DNA of 64,000 nt, from NCBI RefSeq assembly GCF_009720725.1, contig NZ_WNKT01000002.1:1-64000 (forward strand), written 5' to 3'. The number at the start of each line of letters is the position of its first letter. The stretch's first letter is position 1. Both the position numbers and the translations under genes were made by a program. This stretch comes from Allochromatium palmeri. GTDB taxonomy: Bacteria > Pseudomonadota > Gammaproteobacteria > Chromatiales > Chromatiaceae. The notes beneath the pieces were generated by a model that was not told the origin of the DNA, searched no databases, and worked only from the letters and a program-made list of their open reading frames with translations. This document shows positions 9,956-23,159 of the stretch, piece after piece.

Positions 9956-10291
9956 TCAGGAATGCCCGCTGTCGCGATAGGCCCGCTGCATGCGGCTGAG
10001 CTTGTCGATGCGGCTCTCGCCCTGAAGCTCAGCGATGGCCTCGCTCAGAGCCTGCCGCTGGGCGCTGGCGAGCGCGGCCACGGTCGCCTCCTGCCGGCGC
10101 ACTGTGCGCAGACGCTCAGCATCCGATTCGCTCAGAGGTTCGTGCTCAGCGCGCTCGACGATCGACTCGATCAGGACGCGGCGGCGTTTCTGTAAACGCT
10201 CGACCATGTCCCAGTCGTCGCCCTGGGCAGCCGGCTTCATCTGCTCCGTTGCAGCGACCAGGTCAGTGATGAGATCTGTCAGATTGGCCAT
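9956..10291 (-). CDS. Small helical protein, FliT-like flagellar chaperone candidate
   Basis: ATG at 10291 is chosen because GGAGGG lies about 8 bases upstream; a longer reading frame to 10351 has no such signal. The 111-residue product is charged and predicted all-helical. Its pattern of an N-terminal LI..LVAATE.M helix, a DW..VERLQ..RR.LIES segment and a basic C-terminal R.YR end resembles short FliT-like proteins, which bind the flagellar filament cap protein in the cytoplasm. No other flagellar gene is nearby, so the call rests on weak similarity. It is divergent from the RND efflux genes, with 78 bp between start codons. Confidence 0.4.
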   Translation of the reverse strand: MANLTDLITDLVAATEQMKPAAQGDDWDMVERLQKRRRVLIESIVERAEHEPLSESDAERLRTVRRQEATVAALASAQRQALSEAIAELQGESRIDKLSRMQRAYRDSGHS

Positions 10292-10369
10292 CTGTACCCT
10301 CCAGCGGTACCCGATCCAGGGGTGTCGGTTTAATATGCCAGCTTCGCTCACGCCCGACGAGGATCTCAG

Positions 10370-11602
10370 ATGTCTACCCAGACCGCCATGCTGGAACGCC
10401 GGATCTCGCCTGCTCGCTTGTCTTTGCGCTTAGGTTTCCCGCCGCCTATCCTGACATCCGTTCGGCGTCTCCAGGTCGCGGTACTCGGCGTTGCACTCGT
10501 GCTGGCGCTCAGTGCCTGTGAACCCGCGAAGCCCACGGCAACCCAGCGCGAAATGCCGCCGCCGAGCGTGATCGCGGTCGCGGCCGAGACCAAGACCATC
10601 GAGCAGGAGGCCAGCTTCGTCGGGCGTGTGGTCGCGGTCAATCGGGTCGAGCTGCGTGCGCGGGTCGAGGGCTTCCTCAAGGAACGGCTTTTCAAGGAAG
10701 GCCAGACAGTCGCCGTTGGCGATGTGCTGTTCATGATCGAGCCGGATCAATACGAAGCCGTCGTCGAGCAGCGCGCCGCCGATCTGGAGAAGGCCAAGGC
10801 CGATTCGCAGAACGCCGATGCCCAGCTCGCGCGCGGTCTGGAACTGCTCAAGCAGAAGAACATCGCTCAGGCCAAGGTCGACGAACTCCAGGCCGCTGCC
10901 GCCGTCGCCAAGGCCAGTATCGCCCAGGCTCAGGCCGCCCTGAACGCCGCGCGCCTGGATCTGAGCTACACCCAGATCACCGCGCCAATCGCCGGGCGCG
11001 TCGGTCTGTCCAGCCTGAGCGTCGGCAATATGGTCGGCCCGTCCTCGGGCGTGCTGGCCACTCTCGTCAGCCGTGATCCGATCCATGTCCAGTTCCCCGT
11101 TACCCAGCGTGATCTGCTCGCGGCACGACAGCAGATCGCGGCCAAGGGCGGTGATCCGCGTCAGGTCGTGATCCAGGTGCGTCTGCCCAACGGCCAGCTC
11201 TACGCGCAGTCCGGGCACCTGGACTTCGTCGATGTGACGACCGATCAGACGACCGATTCGGTGACCCTGCGCGCCGAGCTGCCCAATCCCGATGGCACAC
11301 TGGTCGATGGTCAGTATGTCGGCGTGGTGGTGCAGAGCGGCACGCCGGAGTCGGCGATCCTCATCCCGCAAGCCGCGCTCCAGATCGATCAGCAGGGACT
11401 CTATGTGCTGATCGTCGATACTGAGAGTAAGGCTCAGGTGCGCCGCGTCAAGACCGGCCAGTCCAGGGGCGCCGAGATCGTCATCACCCAGGGGCTGGCC
11501 GCTGGTGAGCTGGTCATCAGCGAGGGTGTCCAGGGCGTCACCCCCGGCCAGCCGGTCAAGGCGGTGCCGCCCCAATCGGTTAAAGCGGAGACACAGCCAT
11601 GA
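10370..11602 (+). CDS. RND efflux periplasmic adaptor lipoprotein (AcrA/MexA type)
   Basis: The product is a 410-residue membrane-fusion protein. A long basic N-terminus leads to a hydrophobic segment ending in LALSAC, a lipobox, so the mature protein should be a lipoprotein facing the periplasm. Next come a barrel-sandwich/lipoyl half ([20 protein letters not shown]), an alanine- and glutamine-rich coiled-coil hairpin (residues ~130-190), and the second lipoyl half ([20 protein letters not shown]). It links the inner-membrane pump encoded just downstream to an outer-membrane channel; no TolC-like gene is present. The start has GAGGA about 7 bases upstream. Its stop overlaps the pump start (ATGA). 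Confidence 0.92.
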   Translation: MSTQTAMLERRISPARLSLRLGFPPPILTSVRRLQVAVLGVALVLALSACEPAKPTATQREMPPPSVIAVAAETKTIEQEASFVGRVVAVNRVELRARVEGFLKERLFKEGQTVAVGDVLFMIEPDQYEAVVEQRAADLEKAKADSQNADAQLARGLELLKQKNIAQAKVDELQAAAAVAKASIAQAQAALNAARLDLSYTQITAPIAGRVGLSSLSVGNMVGPSSGVLATLVSRDPIHVQFPVTQRDLLAARQQIAAKGGDPRQVVIQVRLPNGQLYAQSGHLDFVDVTTDQTTDSVTLRAELPNPDGTLVDGQYVGVVVQSGTPESAILIPQAALQIDQQGLYVLIVDTESKAQVRRVKTGQSRGAEIVITQGLAAGELVISEGVQGVTPGQPVKAVPPQSVKAETQP

Positions 11603-14600
11603 TCTCCGACGTTTTCATCGACCGCCCACGGCTGGCGATCGTCATCTCGGTGGTCCTGACCCTCGTCGGTCTGGTCGCCATCACCCAGCTTCCGGTCGCC
11701 CAGTTTCCTGACATCGTCCCGCCCCAGGTCTCGGTGAGCACCAGCTATCCGGGCGCGAGCGCGTCCGTGGTCGAGTCGACCGTTGCTCAGCCGATCGAGT
11801 CGCGCGTCAACGGCGTCGACAACATGCTCTACATGAAGTCGTCGAGCAACAATGACGGCAGCTATACGCTCACCGTCACCTTCGCGCTCGGCACCGACCC
11901 GGACATCAACACGGTCAATGTCCAGAACCGCGCCAATCTGGCCATGGCCCAGCTCCCGGAGGAGGTCAAGCGCCAGGGGCTGATCGTCAAGAAGAAGTCC
12001 TCGGCCATGTTGCAGGTGGTGGCGCTCTATTCGCCCAAGAACGCCTATGATGCGCTCTTTCTGAGCAACTATGCCGCCATCAACATCATCGACACCCTGG
12101 CGCGCGTGACCGGTGTCGGCGAGGTCGCGCAGTTCGGGCCGCTCGACTACAGCCTGCGCATCTGGCTCGATTCTGACCGGCTGACCGCGCTGGATCTGAC
12201 ACCCTCGGACGTGGTCTCGGCGATCCAGAGCCAGAACGTCCAGGCGGCGGTCGGGCGCATCGGCGCCCAACCCATGACCTCGGATCAGCAGTTCCAGATC
12301 ACGCTCCAGACCCAGGGTCGGCTGAGCAGTGTCGAGGAGTTCGAGCAGATCCTGGTGCGTGCCAATCCGGACGGCTCGCGCATCCTGGTGCGTGATCTCG
12401 GGCGGGTGGAACTCGGTGCCAAGCAGTCCGATGCCGTCAGCCGGCTCGACGGGGGGCCCACGGCGGCCATGGCGATCTATCTGGCCCCTGGAGCGAACGC
12501 GGTGGCGGTGGCCGAGGGTGTCGACGCCGCCATGCAAAAGCTCGCCGAGCGCTTCCCGGACGATCTCGATTACGCGGTCGTCTATGACACCACGGACTTC
12601 GTCAAGGCCAGTCTGGAGAAGGTGGTCCACACGCTCTTCGAAGCCTTCGTGCTGGTCATCCTGGTGGTGTTCCTGTTTCTTGGCAGTTGGCGTGCGACCC
12701 TCATTCCGCTGATCGCCGTACCCGTGGCCCTGATCGGCACCTTCGCCTTCCTGCTGCTGATCGGTTTCTCGGTCAATACCATCTCGCTGCTGGCCATGGT
12801 GCTGGCCATCGGCATCGTGGTCGACGATGCCATCGTGGTGGTCGAGAACGTCGAGCGCCTCATGGAAGAAGAAGGGCTGTCGCCGCGCGAAGCGTCCAAG
12901 AAAGCGATGGGCCAGATCACCGGACCCATCATCGCCATCAGCCTGGTGCTGCTGTCGGTGTTCCTGCCGGTGGCCTTCATTCCGGGCATTACCGGGCAGT
13001 TGTTCCAGCAGTTCGCGGCCGTGGTCGCTTTCTCGATGCTGATCTCGGCGATCAATGCGCTCACGCTCTCGCCGGCGCTGTGCGCCATCCTGCTCAAACC
13101 GACCCATCACAGGCGCGGACCCATGCGCTATGTCCTGGGCGGCATCGACCGGGTGCGCGACGGCTATGCGTCCGTGGTGCGGCGTCTGGTGCGCTTCTCG
13201 CTCCTGGTGCTGGTGCTGATCGCCGGCGTTGGGCTGGCGACCGGCTGGCTGTTCAAGATCACGCCGACCGGCTTCCTGCCGACCGAGGATCAGGGCGCCT
13301 TCATGGCCCATGTTCAGTTGCCCGAAGGGGCCTCGGTCAATCGCACCCTGGCGGTCGTCGAGCAGATCGAGCAGATCGTACTCGCCGATCCGGCCGTGGA
13401 GCATGTCGTCGCCATCCCTGGCTACAACATCGTCGATGGCAGCATCCAGTCCAATGCCGCCGCGATCGTCGGCCGGCTCAAGCCGTTCGATGAGCGCACC
13501 ACGCCCGACCTCAAGGCGCCGGCAGTCATCCGGCGCATCGCTATGGAGACGGCTGGGCTGCCAGCGGCGCGTGTCATGCCCTTTAATCTGCCGCCCATCG
13601 TGGGTCTGGGCACGGGCAGCGGTTTCGAGTATCAGTTGCTCGATCTCCAGGGCAGTGAGCCGGCCGATCTGGCGGCGGTGATGCGCGGTCTGGTGCTGGC
13701 CGCCAATCAGGATCCGATGCTCGCGCGTGTCTATTCGACCTGGAACGCCAACAATCCGCAGATCGATCTCAAGCTCGACCGCGATAAAGCGCAGACGCTC
13801 GGGGTGCCGATCAACAGTATCTTCAATGCGCTCCAGTCGATGCTCGGCGGCTACTATGTCAACGACTTCAACCGCTTCGGGCGGGTGTGGCAGGTCAAGA
13901 TCCAGGGCGAGGCGTCCGATCGCGCCGCCTTCGAGGACGTCTACCGCATCCATGTCCGTAATACCGAGGGCGAGATGGTGCCGCTGCGCGCCCTGATGTC
14001 CGCTGAGCTGATCGTCGGCCCCCAGCTCATCCAGCGCTATAACAACTATCGCAGTGTCACGCTCCAGGGTGGTCCCAAACCTGGCTACAGCTCGGGCGAG
14101 GCCATCGACGCCATGGAGCGCGTCTCATTCGAGACCCTGCCGAACGGCTATGGCTTCGACTGGACCGGAACGGCCCTGCAGGAGAAAGAGGCCAGCGGCA
14201 AGACTTCGATCGTGCTCGGACTAGCGGTGCTCTTTGCCTATCTGTTCCTGGTTGGACTCTATGAAAGCTGGTCGATGCCGGTGGCGGTGCTGCTCTCGGT
14301 CACGGTCGGGGCGCTTGGAGCCATGGTCGCGCTCGTGATCGCCCAGTTGCCCAATGATCTCTATGCCCAGGTCGGACTCGTGGTCCTGATCGGACTGGCG
14401 AGCAAGAACGCCATCCTCATCGTCGAGTTCGCCATGGAGCAGCGCGCCTCGGGAAAATCCATCCAGGAGGCGGCCGCCACGGGCGCGCGTCTGCGTATCC
14501 GTGCCGTGCTCATGACCAGTTTCGCCTTCATTCTGGGACTGGTACCGCTGATTCTGGCCAGCGGGGCCGGGGAGGCCAGTCAGCGTGCGGTCGGCACGGC

Positions 14601-14760
14601 GGTCTTCGGCGGCATGCTGGCGGCGGCCATCATCGGCATTTTTCTGATCCCGATGCTCTATGTCGTCTTCCAGCGCCTGCGCGAATGGGTGCACGGCGGC
14701 GCATCCCGGCGCGACAGTGGTGAAGGCAGCGCCGTTCAGCCAAGCAAGACTCATTCATGA
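11599..14760 (+). CDS. RND efflux transporter, HAE1 (AcrB/MexB) family
   Basis: This 1,053-residue protein has the normal length and architecture of AcrB-type pumps: an N-terminal membrane helix ([17 protein letters not shown]), a first large periplasmic loop, helices 2-6, a second loop and helices 8-12. The proton-relay aspartates on helix 4 are present in [33 protein letters not shown] and FNLPPI.GLGTG.GFEYQL match conserved porter-domain segments. It exports hydrophobic or amphiphilic compounds using the proton gradient. The start codon overlaps the adaptor's stop by 4 bp. The substrate is not predictable, and no TetR or two-component regulator sits next to the pair. Confidence 0.95.
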   Translation: MISDVFIDRPRLAIVISVVLTLVGLVAITQLPVAQFPDIVPPQVSVSTSYPGASASVVESTVAQPIESRVNGVDNMLYMKSSSNNDGSYTLTVTFALGTDPDINTVNVQNRANLAMAQLPEEVKRQGLIVKKKSSAMLQVVALYSPKNAYDALFLSNYAAINIIDTLARVTGVGEVAQFGPLDYSLRIWLDSDRLTALDLTPSDVVSAIQSQNVQAAVGRIGAQPMTSDQQFQITLQTQGRLSSVEEFEQILVRANPDGSRILVRDLGRVELGAKQSDAVSRLDGGPTAAMAIYLAPGANAVAVAEGVDAAMQKLAERFPDDLDYAVVYDTTDFVKASLEKVVHTLFEAFVLVILVVFLFLGSWRATLIPLIAVPVALIGTFAFLLLIGFSVNTISLLAMVLAIGIVVDDAIVVVENVERLMEEEGLSPREASKKAMGQITGPIIAISLVLLSVFLPVAFIPGITGQLFQQFAAVVAFSMLISAINALTLSPALCAILLKPTHHRRGPMRYVLGGIDRVRDGYASVVRRLVRFSLLVLVLIAGVGLATGWLFKITPTGFLPTEDQGAFMAHVQLPEGASVNRTLAVVEQIEQIVLADPAVEHVVAIPGYNIVDGSIQSNAAAIVGRLKPFDERTTPDLKAPAVIRRIAMETAGLPAARVMPFNLPPIVGLGTGSGFEYQLLDLQGSEPADLAAVMRGLVLAANQDPMLARVYSTWNANNPQIDLKLDRDKAQTLGVPINSIFNALQSMLGGYYVNDFNRFGRVWQVKIQGEASDRAAFEDVYRIHVRNTEGEMVPLRALMSAELIVGPQLIQRYNNYRSVTLQGGPKPGYSSGEAIDAMERVSFETLPNGYGFDWTGTALQEKEASGKTSIVLGLAVLFAYLFLVGLYESWSMPVAVLLSVTVGALGAMVALVIAQLPNDLYAQVGLVVLIGLASKNAILIVEFAMEQRASGKSIQEAAATGARLRIRAVLMTSFAFILGLVPLILASGAGEASQRAVGTAVFGGMLAAAIIGIFLIPMLYVVFQRLREWVHGGASRRDSGEGSAVQPSKTHS

Positions 14761-14899
14761 GCAGGCCTGAAATCCGCCCTGTCCTCGGCCTTGCAGGTGT
14801 CACGATCTCCGTTGAGCGTGTGCCGTTGTTTCTGGGCTGAACCGCCACCAATCCTGTCTATTGCATACTGTATCCATCAACCGACACGATCCTCATCAA

Positions 14900-15340
14900 A
14901 TGACCATGCTGTATCGAACCATCAAACGTTTTGTCACACTCATCGCCACCAGTCTCGTTTTTGTCGCCTGCTCCCAGGCGGCCAGCCCGGATTTCAGCCC
15001 TGAGGAGGCGCTCGCCAAGACCCGCTCGGGCGAAATTCTGTTGATCGACATCCGGACCCCGCCCGAGTGGCGCGAGACTGGTGTGGCTCCCGAGGCCCAT
15101 CGGATCGACATGACCGACCCCAAATTCGTCGAACGTCTGCTTCAGGAGATGGGCGGCGACAAGTCAGCCCCCATCGCCCTGATCTGCCGCACCGGCAATC
15201 GCAGTGGCTATGCGCAAAAGCAGTTGCAGTCCATGGGGTTCGACAACGTCCACAACATCCCCGAGGGCATGGCAGGCAGCCGCTCCGGTCCCGGCTGGAT
15301 TCGTCGCGGTCTGCCGGTGGAGTCCTGCTCCAACTGTTGA
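14900..15340 (+). CDS. Exported rhodanese-domain protein
   Basis: A single rhodanese domain follows an N-terminal hydrophobic export signal (RTIKRFVTLIATSLVFVAC). The cysteine after that segment could be a lipidation site, although the -3 residue Phe is unusual, or cleavage may follow SQAA. The active-site loop is LICRTGNRSGYA, with the catalytic Cys starting the six-residue loop. LLIDIRTPPEWRETGV is the conserved N-terminal strand and loop. An envelope sulfurtransferase or sulfane-sulfur carrier role is plausible but not shown. ATG 14900 is chosen over an upstream TTG at 14861; ATG 14906 is also possible. It lies 67 bp ahead of an exported cyclophilin gene. Confidence 0.8.
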   Translation: MTMLYRTIKRFVTLIATSLVFVACSQAASPDFSPEEALAKTRSGEILLIDIRTPPEWRETGVAPEAHRIDMTDPKFVERLLQEMGGDKSAPIALICRTGNRSGYAQKQLQSMGFDNVHNIPEGMAGSRSGPGWIRRGLPVESCSNC

Positions 15341-15407
15341 TCCGGCCCTCGCTCGATCCCTGTCCACCCATCCCAATCGCTGAAAATCACGCCTAAAAGG
15401 AAACTCG

Positions 15408-15971
15408 ATGAACACCTCCTCTCTGTTGTTTGCCGCCGCTCTGCTTGCCACCGCCAGCCTTCCAGTCTGGGCCGCCAACCCCGAGGTCGCGCTGGATGTC
15501 AGCATCGACGGCAAGCCCGCCGGAACCATCACGATCGAACTCTTCGCCGACGTGGTACCCAAGACGGCCGAGAACTTCCGCGCGCTCTGCACCGGCGAGA
15601 AGGGCGAGGGGCTGGCCTATGCCGGCAGTCCCTTTCATCGCATCATCCCCGGCTTCATGATCCAGGGCGGCGACTTCACCAACGGCAATGGCACCGGCGG
15701 CAAGTCGATCTATGGCGAGAAGTTCGAGGACGAGAACTTCACCCTCAAGCACGAGTCGGCCGGCACCCTGTCGATGGCCAACGCCGGTCCCAACACCAAC
15801 GGCTCGCAGTTCTTCATCACGGTCGATTCGACACCCTGGCTTGACGGTCGTCATGTCGTCTTCGGCAAGGTGGTCGAGGGTATGGACGTGGTGCGCGCCA
15901 TGGAACAGCAGGGCAGCCGCTCGGGCCGCACTCAGACGCCGGTCATGCTCGAAGCCTGCCGTCAGCTCTAA
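15408..15971 (+). CDS. Periplasmic peptidyl-prolyl cis-trans isomerase, cyclophilin type
   Basis: The 187-residue product begins with a signal peptide (residues 1-22, ending PVWAA). A cyclophilin domain follows, with the catalytic Arg in [28 protein letters not shown] and the substrate-pocket Trp in [12 protein letters not shown]. The GYAQ-like loop and the CTGEKGEG insert resemble the longer cyclophilin A group rather than short PpiA. It should catalyse proline isomerisation during folding of envelope proteins. AAAAGGA about 7 bases before ATG 15408 supports the start. It may be expressed with the exported rhodanese gene upstream. Confidence 0.92.
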   Translation: MNTSSLLFAAALLATASLPVWAANPEVALDVSIDGKPAGTITIELFADVVPKTAENFRALCTGEKGEGLAYAGSPFHRIIPGFMIQGGDFTNGNGTGGKSIYGEKFEDENFTLKHESAGTLSMANAGPNTNGSQFFITVDSTPWLDGRHVVFGKVVEGMDVVRAMEQQGSRSGRTQTPVMLEACRQL

Positions 15972-16345
15972 ACGACTCGGCCCTGTCATCGCTGGCGCGG
16001 TTCGAACGGCGATCCTTGTCGCGACGCGCCAGTCAGGCCGAGATTCAACGCACAGTGAGATAACCGGAGTGGCTCTGTATGCGTTCCAGACAGTTTCCAA
16101 GATGGCGGATCGCGTGAGCCTTGGCGAAGGCGATCCGGATTCTGCACGGACCGCGTAAAGCAGGGATATGATGCCAGCCCTATCGAAGTAACGAGCCCGT
16201 CCGCGCCATGCTGAATATCCAGAACCTCGCACGGACGGCGGGTGCTGGTTCGACGATCTGAGCGAGACGATTCTGGCCGGCCATCATCAGCCACGGCGAG
16301 TACGCTCGCGATGAGGCGGTGGATCGAGCGGGATGAGAGGAGTGC
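15972..16345. other. Intergenic stretch, no gene recognised
   Basis: About 370 bp lie between the convergent cyclophilin and ligase genes. Both strands contain only short frames without family resemblance, and I see no strong hairpin followed by a T-run. It may be degraded former coding DNA, but nothing in it can be named. Confidence 0.5.
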
Positions 16346-17278
16346 TCAGTCGCGCACGCGCAGAAAACTGGCGAAGCGAGGCACTCCGTTACGGGTACGA
16401 CCATGATATTTGAAGGTCACTGTACGGCCGATGGGTGGGGGCGAGCGCCGTTCCGCATCGCTGAAACCAGTCCCGAGACGAAAGCGCTGTCCCGAGGGTT
16501 CTTCGACCAGGAGTGCGCCCATCATTCCCGCGTATTTGCCCTTGCCGGGCAGATGCGCGATCACCTGCGCTTCGGCATCCAGATAGAGCTTGACCTTGAT
16601 GAGATCGTCGCTGCGCCCGGCGCGATAGGGGGCGTCCTCGTGATGCAGCATCAGTCCTTCGCCATCAGCCGCGACGATCGTTTCCAGGCGGGCCATCAGG
16701 TCGGCATGATCGGCGACCCGGAATTGCTCGACAGGGGCAATGTGTGGATTCTGCGTATCGGCCAGCAGGCGTTCGAGCGTCTGGAGCCGCTCGCCGAAGG
16801 GCGCCTCCATCCCAGGCAGATCGAAGACCCTGTAGCGCACCGCGCGCCAGGCATCGTGGTCCGGCTCCAGACGTCGCACCGTCCCTGACAGGGTCTCGAA
16901 GGTGCCACGTCCCATCCAGAGTTCGCCGTCCAGCGCGAGGGTTGGAAAGCCCGCCGTGAACCAGTCGGGCGCCGCGATCGGATGGCCGCCGCGCGTGATC
17001 AGTCGGCGGCCGTCCCAATAGGCGCGCACACCATCGAGCTTCTCGCTCACCCAGTAGCGCGAAAGATCGATGCCCTCGCGGTAGACATTGGCCAGGGTCA
17101 GTCCAGGTGGACTCGCGGGCTGTTCAGTCGCGGTTTCCGTCTCGGTGACGGATCGTGCTGACAGATCCGCCAGGGCCAGCGGTGCGCTGAGGGCCAGGAG
17201 TAGCGCCAGGAACGCCCCGCTCCAGACCAAGGAGCGGGCATGGCGTTCTCGGTGCGCAGACGCTCTGTTGTCGAACAT
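16346..17278 (-). CDS. ligE: Periplasmic ATP-dependent DNA ligase (LigE type)
   Basis: The 310-residue product has an export signal (residues ~17-38, LVWSGAFLALLLALSAPLALA). A minimal ATP-dependent DNA ligase follows, with the adenylation motif EKLDGVRAYWDG (lysine nucleophile), ALDGELWMGRG, a YRVFDLPG segment, DGEGLMLHHEDAPY and a KVKLY motif. The C-terminal ~80 residues (KGKYAGMMGALLVE, VTFKYHGRTRNGVPRFASF) form the OB-fold part. Known LigE proteins are exported and joined to DNA uptake or biofilm DNA. ATG 17278 is preferred over TTG 17287. No competence gene is adjacent. Confidence 0.88.
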   Translation of the reverse strand: MFDNRASAHRERHARSLVWSGAFLALLLALSAPLALADLSARSVTETETATEQPASPPGLTLANVYREGIDLSRYWVSEKLDGVRAYWDGRRLITRGGHPIAAPDWFTAGFPTLALDGELWMGRGTFETLSGTVRRLEPDHDAWRAVRYRVFDLPGMEAPFGERLQTLERLLADTQNPHIAPVEQFRVADHADLMARLETIVAADGEGLMLHHEDAPYRAGRSDDLIKVKLYLDAEAQVIAHLPGKGKYAGMMGALLVEEPSGQRFRLGTGFSDAERRSPPPIGRTVTFKYHGRTRNGVPRFASFLRVRD

Positions 17279-17302
17279 GGCGGACAAGAAATGTAAGGAT
17301 TC

Positions 17303-18319
17303 TTAGGTCATGACCCCAGGCGCAACGCTGTAGCTATCGAGCACATTGATGTAGTTGGCGCGCTCGAGCTCGGCGGGGTTGGGGACGCTGAGCGCGCTGA
17401 CCCGACCCCGGAAATCCTCGACCGACTCGAAGCCCTGGTCCTCCATCCAGTCCTCGATACCGCGCAGGATCAGACCCGTATAGGCCGGACCCTTCTGCAG
17501 CAGCACACTGCACAGATGCACCACGTCGGTGCCGGCGAGCAGGAGCTTGATGGCGTCCTCTGCGGTATGGATACCGCCCGTGGCACCGAGCGAAAGACCC
17601 TGGATACGCCCATACAGGAGCGCGATCCAGCGCATCCCCAGTAGCGCCTCAGCCGATGTCGAGGGATGCAGCCGTGCCTGGAGTCGTAGACCATCGATGT
17701 TGATATCGGGCTGATAGAAACGGTTGAACAGCGAGACCCCATTGGCCCCGCTGGCCGCCAGTCGTCCGACGAAATGCCCGATGGAGCTGAAACTCGGCGA
17801 GAGCTTCATATTGATCGGGATCTGAATCTGGCCCCGCAGTTCAGTCAACAGATCCAGATAGCGCTGTTCGACCTGCGCGCCGCTCTGGCTGATATCGCCA
17901 GCGATATAGTAGACATTGAGTTCGAGCGCATCGGCGCCGGCCTGCTGGAGTTCGAGCGCGTGCTTGACCCAGCCGCCGGCCGTGACCCCATTGAGACTGG
18001 CAATCACCGGGATATCCAGACTCTCCTTCAAGCGCCGGATCTGTTCGAGATACCGCTCCAGCCCGTTTTCGAAGTCCTGATGATCCGGCAGGAAGCCGTC
18101 TGTGGACTCAGCGAATCCAGTCTCCTGATGATGCAGGAAGCGGGTCATGGATTCAGCCTCGGCGGTGATCGCCTCCTCGAACAGCGAATACATGATGATG
18201 GCCGCCGCGCCGTTGTCCTCCAGCTCGCGCGCCGAGCTCAGGCTCTTGGAGAGCGGCGAGGCGGATGGAACCAGGGGGTTCTTGAGAGGCAGTCCGAGAT
18301 ACTCAGTCTTCAGGTTCAT
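17303..18319 (-). CDS. Dihydroorotate dehydrogenase-like flavoprotein
   Basis: The 338-residue product has a class 1 DHOD-like TIM barrel. Visible segments are LKNPLVPSASPLSKSL at the N-terminus, IPVIASLNGVTAGGWV, ALELNVYY, INMKLSPSFSSIGHF, LGATGGIHTAEDAIKLLLAG and a C-terminal extension. The N-Y-Y variant replaces the usual N.SCPN-type loop. It begins 74 bp after the nifJ stop on the same strand, so it probably belongs to the nifJ transcript. A role in an electron-transfer or central-carbon reaction linked to NifJ is more likely than pyrimidine synthesis, but that is inference. The true substrate is unknown. Confidence 0.75.
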   Translation of the reverse strand: MNLKTEYLGLPLKNPLVPSASPLSKSLSSARELEDNGAAAIIMYSLFEEAITAEAESMTRFLHHQETGFAESTDGFLPDHQDFENGLERYLEQIRRLKESLDIPVIASLNGVTAGGWVKHALELQQAGADALELNVYYIAGDISQSGAQVEQRYLDLLTELRGQIQIPINMKLSPSFSSIGHFVGRLAASGANGVSLFNRFYQPDINIDGLRLQARLHPSTSAEALLGMRWIALLYGRIQGLSLGATGGIHTAEDAIKLLLAGTDVVHLCSVLLQKGPAYTGLILRGIEDWMEDQGFESVEDFRGRVSALSVPNPAELERANYINVLDSYSVAPGVMT

Positions 18320-18358
18320 GGCCGTCGAAACCTCGTGCTAGAGACGTTGAAATCGGAC

Positions 18359-18385
18359 GGCGGACGGCTGGGCATACCGTCCGCC
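18359..18385 (-). terminator. Hairpin between nifJ and the DHOD-like gene
   Basis: A perfect 9-bp GC-rich inverted repeat (GGCGGACGG / CCGTCCGCC) encloses a 9-base loop. It starts 8 bp past the nifJ stop codon. No T-run follows in the direction of transcription, so it may stabilise or attenuate the message rather than terminate it fully. Confidence 0.4.
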
Positions 18386-18393
18386 GCTACGCT

Positions 18394-21975
<3,582 letters not shown>

Positions 21976-22115
21976 CAGACTGTCCATTGGTGTGGGTGGA
22001 ACGGGATGAGCGCGAAGCGGAATGCCAAGCGCGGCACTCAAGGGCACACTATAGACCGAAAACAGGTCGCGTTGGTGACAGCTCTCGACGAGCGGCGGCA
22101 CGAATCGGCGTTATC

Positions 22116-22129
22116 CTGATCGAGATCAA
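22116..22129. promoter_or_regulatory. FNR/Anr-like palindrome between nifJ and rimI
   Basis: The sequence CTGATCGAGATCAA matches the FNR consensus TTGAT-N4-ATCAA at 9 of 10 fixed positions. It lies in the divergent region, about 140 bp before the nifJ start and 67 bp before the rimI start. Oxygen-responsive control of an oxygen-labile oxidoreductase fits, but the site is predicted only. Confidence 0.45.
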
Positions 22130-22195
22130 GTGTGCGTGGTGCTGGTTTTGAGCGATGATCCGGCCTTGGGTTCAAATCTTGGGGGACAGAAATAG

Positions 22196-22702
22196 ATGAC
22201 TTTGGACGCGACGGGCACGCGCCTGCGCTTGCGGCCTCTGTGTCAGTCAGATCTGGACGCGGTGCTCGCGGTCGAGCGCGCGGCCTATGCTTTTCCCTGG
22301 AGCCGGGAGATCTTCGAAGACTGTCTGAGGGCGGGTTACAACGGCTGGCTGGGCGAGATCGACGCGACCATCGTCGCGCATGGTGTGATGTCGGTCGCGG
22401 TCGGCGAGTGCCAGATATTCAATCTCGGTGTTCATCCCGACTGGCAGGGGCGCGGGCTGGGACGTCAGATGCTGCGCCATCTGCTGAGGGTGGCGCGTCG
22501 GCGCGAGGCAACGACGGCTTTTCTGGAGGTGCGCGTCTCGAATACAGCCGCCCTGGAACTCTATCGCGCCGAAGGTTTTTGCGAGATCGGCTATCGGCGC
22601 AACTATTATCCGGCACCCAAGGGACGCGAGGATGCCGTGGTGCTGGCGCTCGACTTGATGGTGCTCAAATTTGCCGAGTCGCCGCGCAAGCTCGCTCAAT
22701 GA
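22196..22702 (+). CDS. rimI: Ribosomal protein S18-alanine N-acetyltransferase
   Basis: This 168-residue GNAT protein has the RimI pattern. It has a short N-terminal lobe with AYAFPWSREIFEDCL (the conserved PW...F..), IFNLGVHPDWQGRGLGRQML (acetyl-CoA-binding motif A, R/Q-x-x-G-x-G/A) and VSNTAALELYRAEGF, then RRNYYP and EDAVVLALDL. RimI acetylates the N-terminal alanine of ribosomal protein S18. The start ATG 22196 has a GGGGGA stretch upstream. Its 3' end overlaps the convergent DUF3368 toxin gene by 38 bp. It is divergent from nifJ. Confidence 0.9.
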   Translation: MTLDATGTRLRLRPLCQSDLDAVLAVERAAYAFPWSREIFEDCLRAGYNGWLGEIDATIVAHGVMSVAVGECQIFNLGVHPDWQGRGLGRQMLRHLLRVARRREATTAFLEVRVSNTAALELYRAEGFCEIGYRRNYYPAPKGREDAVVLALDLMVLKFAESPRKLAQ

Positions 22703-23159
22703 CTGCATCGGAAAGAAAATAACCGGCGGCTTTCAGATCCAGCAACAGGGTACGCACATCTTCGATCAGCCCCCGCCGCTGCGCCTCGACCAGTAATCCT
22801 GCCGTGCCCTTGAGCGGCAGGCCATAGACGTGGCGTGCGATGCGGCGTCCACGCTTTTCGTCGATGATCGCCATACACGGTGATAGGTGGCGCGCCAGCG
22901 TGATTACGGAGGCTTCACCGGGATCGAGTTCGACGACCAGCAATGGATCCGGCTCGGGCGCCGAGCGCACATGCGTACGCCAGCGCGATTCCGCAAGGCT
23001 GAGGCTTCCCGGTCGCCCAACTCCAGCCACGACGACTTCCTGGAAAACGACTTCCGGAATCCAGAACTCGGAAAACACGGCTTCCAGCAGATCGAGCCGC
23101 CCAATGAGGGACAGTGCGACCAACGGCCCGGCATTGATAACCGCGCGTTCGATGAGCAT
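22665..23159 (-). CDS. DUF3368 PIN-like toxin candidate
   Basis: The 164-residue product begins MLIERAVINAGPLVALSLIG, in which N(A)GPL replaces the D.(S/G)PL of PIN domains, and continues with LDLLEAVFSEFWIPEVVFQEV, ELDPGEASVITLA and AIIDEKRGRRIAR. These match DUF3368, a PIN-like family usually paired with UPF0175 antitoxins. Acidic residues expected for metal binding (E in VVFQEV, E in DPGEAS, D/E in IIDEK) are present. The frame extends further upstream, but ATG 23159 overlaps the antitoxin stop (ATGA), so it is chosen. If active it should be a ribonuclease toxin; activity is not shown. Confidence 0.72.
   Translation of the reverse strand: MLIERAVINAGPLVALSLIGRLDLLEAVFSEFWIPEVVFQEVVVAGVGRPGSLSLAESRWRTHVRSAPEPDPLLVVELDPGEASVITLARHLSPCMAIIDEKRGRRIARHVYGLPLKGTAGLLVEAQRRGLIEDVRTLLLDLKAAGYFLSDAVIERACAATRQI

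Noticed and set aside
11434-13953. 839-codon reverse-strand open frame opposite the RND genes
   Set aside because: Rich in His, Asp, Arg and Gly with no family resemblance; it is the mirror of a GC-rich gene that has full functional motifs on the other strand.
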